The notes below the pieces were generated by a model that had not been told where the DNA came from, did no database searches, and saw only the letters and a program-made list of their open reading frames with translations. This document shows positions 61,807 to 64,000 of a stretch of DNA of 64,000 bases, piece after piece. The stretch comes from Holtiella tumoricola (GTDB taxonomy: Bacteria; Bacillota; Clostridia; Lachnospirales; Cellulosilyticaceae): contig NZ_JAQIFT010000029.1 of NCBI RefSeq assembly GCF_027857615.1, positions 1 through 64,000 of the forward strand, in the 5' to 3' direction. Every line of letters begins with the position of its first letter. The first letter of the stretch is position 1. A program made the translations under genes and the position numbers.

Positions 61807-64000
61807 ATGAATCAACCATTTACCCATCTCCATGTACATACTGAATATAGTTTGTTAGATGGATCAGCAAAGATTAAAGATTTACTTAAAAAAGCAAAAG
61901 AACTAGGGATGGAGTCATTAGCCATTACAGATCATGGTGTTATGTATGGTGCTATTGATTTTTATAAAGCAGCGTTAGATATAGGGGTTAAGCCTATTAT
62001 TGGTTGTGAAGTGTATGTTTCTCCTAGAACACGATTTGATAAAGAAAAAGAAGATGGAAGATACAATCACTTAGTATTACTTGCAAAAAATAATACCGGA
62101 TATCAAAACCTTATTAAAATGGTATCACAAGGCTTTACGGAAGGATTCTATCGTAAGCCACGTATAGATGTTGACCTTTTAAGAGAACACAATGAGGGGC
62201 TTATTGCACTCGGTGCGTGTTTAGCTGGACCCGTTTCAAGGCCTCTTTTAGAAGATAATTATGAAAAGGCAAAATCACAAGCTTTACTCTATAGTGAAAT
62301 CATGGGTAAAGATAATTTCTACTTAGAACTTCAAGACCATGGTATGAAGCAACAAGCTAAAGTCAATCAGTTGACTATGCGCTTAGCGGAAGAAACAGGA
62401 TTGCCAATGGTAGCAACTAATGACGTTCACTATATTTTAGAAGAAGATGCGAACCCACATGAAGTCCTTCTTTGTATTCAGACAGGAAAGACCATGATGG
62501 ATGATGATCGTATGATTTATGAAGGAGGGCAATATTACTTAAAGAGCCCTGAGCAAATGTATGACCTCTTCCCATATGCAAAAGAGGCCCTTCAAAATAC
62601 AGTAGATATTGCTGAACGCTGTAATGTAAGCTTTGAATTCCATGATCTGAAATTACCAAGCTTTGATGTGCCTACGGATGAAGAACCAAAGGACTATTTA
62701 AGAAGACTTTGCTTTGAAGGTCTAGAAGAGCGCTATGAAGAAGTGAATGATGAACTTCGCGAGCGCTTAGAATATGAATTAGATGTCATTATTCAAATGG
62801 GATTTGTAGATTATTTTCTTATTGTAAGTGACTTTATTAAATATGCAAAAAGAAATGATATTCCAGTTGGGCCAGGACGTGGGTCAGCAGCAGGAAGTAT
62901 TGTAGCTTATACACTAGAAATTACAGATATTGATCCGATTAAATATAGCTTACTCTTTGAACGTTTTTTAAATCCAGAACGTGTCAGCATGCCTGATATC
63001 GATATCGACTTTTGCTATGAAAGACGTCAAGAAGTTATCGACTATGTTATTCGTAAGTATGGTGAAGAACGTGTAGCACAGATTGTAACTTTTGGAACCA
63101 TGTCTGCTAAAGCGGTTATAAGGGACGTAGGCCGTGCCATTAATATGCCTTATCCAGAAGTAGACCGCATTGCCAAAATGATTCCTAATGAGCTTAAGAT
63201 GACCATTACAAAGGCACTAGACATGAACAATGAGCTAGATGACCTTTATAAGGCAGATGAAAAAGTAGCTTATCTTATTAATACAGCCCTTAAGCTAGAA
63301 GGTCTTCCACGTCACTCTTCAACTCATGCCGCTGGGGTTGTAATCTCTAAAAAACCAGTAGTAGAGTACGTACCACTCAGTGCTAGTGATGGTGCGATAA
63401 CAACTCAATATCCAATGACTACATTAGAAGAACTTGGCCTACTGAAGATGGACTTCTTAGGACTTAGAACTCTGACTGTTATTGATAATGCAGTTAAGCT
63501 TGTTAAACAAAATCATGGTGTAGAGATCGATGTGCACACTATAGACTATGAAGATCCAAAAGTATATCAAATGATTGCTTCAGGAAATACAGAAGGGATC
63601 TTCCAGTTAGAAAGTGCAGGAATGAAGTCCTTCATGAAGGAACTTTGTCCAGAGAACTTAGAAGATATTATTGCGGGGGTATCCTTATACCGTCCAGGTC
63701 CAATGGACTTTATACCTAAGTACGTAGAAGGAAAACGTGATAAAGAACGTATTACTTATACTCATCCAGCTCTAGAACCAATCTTAGAAAATACTTATGG
63801 TTGTATTGTGTACCAAGAACAGGTAATGCAAATTGTACGAGATCTTGCAGGTTATAGCTTAGGACGAAGTGACTTACTACGTCGTGCTATGGGGAAAAAG
63901 AAAACAGATGTGATGGCAAAGGAACGTGAAATCTTCTTGAATGGTGATGGGGGGGAGGTACCAGGTGCTGTTGCAAATGGTATTCCACAAGATGTAGCCA
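61807..64000 (+). CDS. dnaE: DNA polymerase III alpha subunit, 5' part (cut by window end)
   Basis: The frame is open from ATG 61807 to the window edge, about 731 codons of a protein usually near 1150. AAAGGAGGCTCTT precedes the ATG. The N-terminal PHP domain begins FTHLHVHTEYSLLDG with ITDHGVMYGA; the palm has GPGRGSAAGSIVAY (about 355-368) and the catalytic acids in PDIDIDFCYERR (about 396-407). FQLESAGMKSFMKEL and YRPGPMDFIP follow. It replicates the chromosome as part of the polymerase III holoenzyme. The last bases contain a run of seven G but the frame stays open. Confidence 0.96.
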   Translation, partial: MNQPFTHLHVHTEYSLLDGSAKIKDLLKKAKELGMESLAITDHGVMYGAIDFYKAALDIGVKPIIGCEVYVSPRTRFDKEKEDGRYNHLVLLAKNNTGYQNLIKMVSQGFTEGFYRKPRIDVDLLREHNEGLIALGACLAGPVSRPLLEDNYEKAKSQALLYSEIMGKDNFYLELQDHGMKQQAKVNQLTMRLAEETGLPMVATNDVHYILEEDANPHEVLLCIQTGKTMMDDDRMIYEGGQYYLKSPEQMYDLFPYAKEALQNTVDIAERCNVSFEFHDLKLPSFDVPTDEEPKDYLRRLCFEGLEERYEEVNDELRERLEYELDVIIQMGFVDYFLIVSDFIKYAKRNDIPVGPGRGSAAGSIVAYTLEITDIDPIKYSLLFERFLNPERVSMPDIDIDFCYERRQEVIDYVIRKYGEERVAQIVTFGTMSAKAVIRDVGRAINMPYPEVDRIAKMIPNELKMTITKALDMNNELDDLYKADEKVAYLINTALKLEGLPRHSSTHAAGVVISKKPVVEYVPLSASDGAITTQYPMTTLEELGLLKMDFLGLRTLTVIDNAVKLVKQNHGVEIDVHTIDYEDPKVYQMIASGNTEGIFQLESAGMKSFMKELCPENLEDIIAGVSLYRPGPMDFIPKYVEGKRDKERITYTHPALEPILENTYGCIVYQEQVMQIVRDLAGYSLGRSDLLRRAMGKKKTDVMAKEREIFLNGDGGEVPGAVANGIPQDVA

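Noticed and set aside
1..64000. CRISPR arrays, rRNA genes or complete insertion sequences
   Set aside because: No regularly spaced repeats, no 16S/23S/5S conserved segments and no intact transposase were seen on reading through; small or diverged cases could be missed by eye.

Overview
The window is low-GC, gene-dense DNA that looks like an anaerobic Firmicute of class Clostridia. Supporting signs are a T-box leader before pheS, SLH and NEAT surface proteins, a type III glutamine synthetase beside a split ferredoxin-type glutamate synthase with an ANTAR regulator, LL-diaminopimelate aminotransferase, PPi-type phosphofructokinase, RNase J and bifunctional GshAB. A Cellulosilyticum/Lachnospirales-like host is a guess from gene content only.

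Layout. 1-6240: PPi-dependent phosphofructokinase, a hemerythrin-like protein, and pheS-pheT split by a 508-bp palindromic insert. 6240-12260: an accessory region. It holds a large, apparently structured noncoding RNA with its own promoter, the 3' part of a tRNA-Arg(CCT) gene, a two-gene HD-domain + STAND-NTPase module, small or broken genes, and a remnant resembling an Rpn transposase. A 20-bp piece of the tRNA is repeated at the far end, so the module looks like a decayed element integrated at a tRNA gene. 12300-16600: GNAT, membrane protein, APH-like kinase and asnB. 16600-18030: a leftward YgbA / DUF454 / Crp-Fnr cluster. 18080-25860: an iron-controlled heme-uptake operon (SLH-anchored multi-NEAT protein, single-NEAT membrane protein, IsdE-F-like ABC importer). 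26000-36530: nitrogen assimilation (glnN, asnA, split glutamate synthase, glnA, ANTAR regulator). Its two divergent promoters each have an intrinsic terminator in the leader. 36580-40210: dapF, pyrG, dapL. 40390-49440: GNAT, glycosyltransferase plus flippase-like protein, initiator tRNA-Met, PHP phosphoesterase, WYL regulator with a probable ATA start, zinc-ribbon protein, radical SAM protein, gshAB. 49500-53170: RNase J, a small membrane protein, GNAT, ferritin-like protein. 53300-59640: a Bce-type peptide-antibiotic module whose response regulator and histidine kinase lie 5 kb apart in opposite orientation, with a structured leader plus GNAT gene between. 59980-61625: an ECF-like sigma factor with a long extension. 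From 61807: the start of dnaE, cut by the window edge.

How genes work together. Glutamine synthetases and glutamate synthase form the GS-GOGAT cycle, with AsnA/AsnB and the ANTAR protein beside them. NEAT proteins should pass heme across the wall to the ABC importer, and the divergent Crp/Fnr-YgbA cluster suggests a link between heme/iron and nitrosative stress. The best candidate for an undescribed system is 6566-12257, mainly the HD + STAND pair and the large RNA next to it. All assignments come from reading sequence and motifs by eye; no database search was run.
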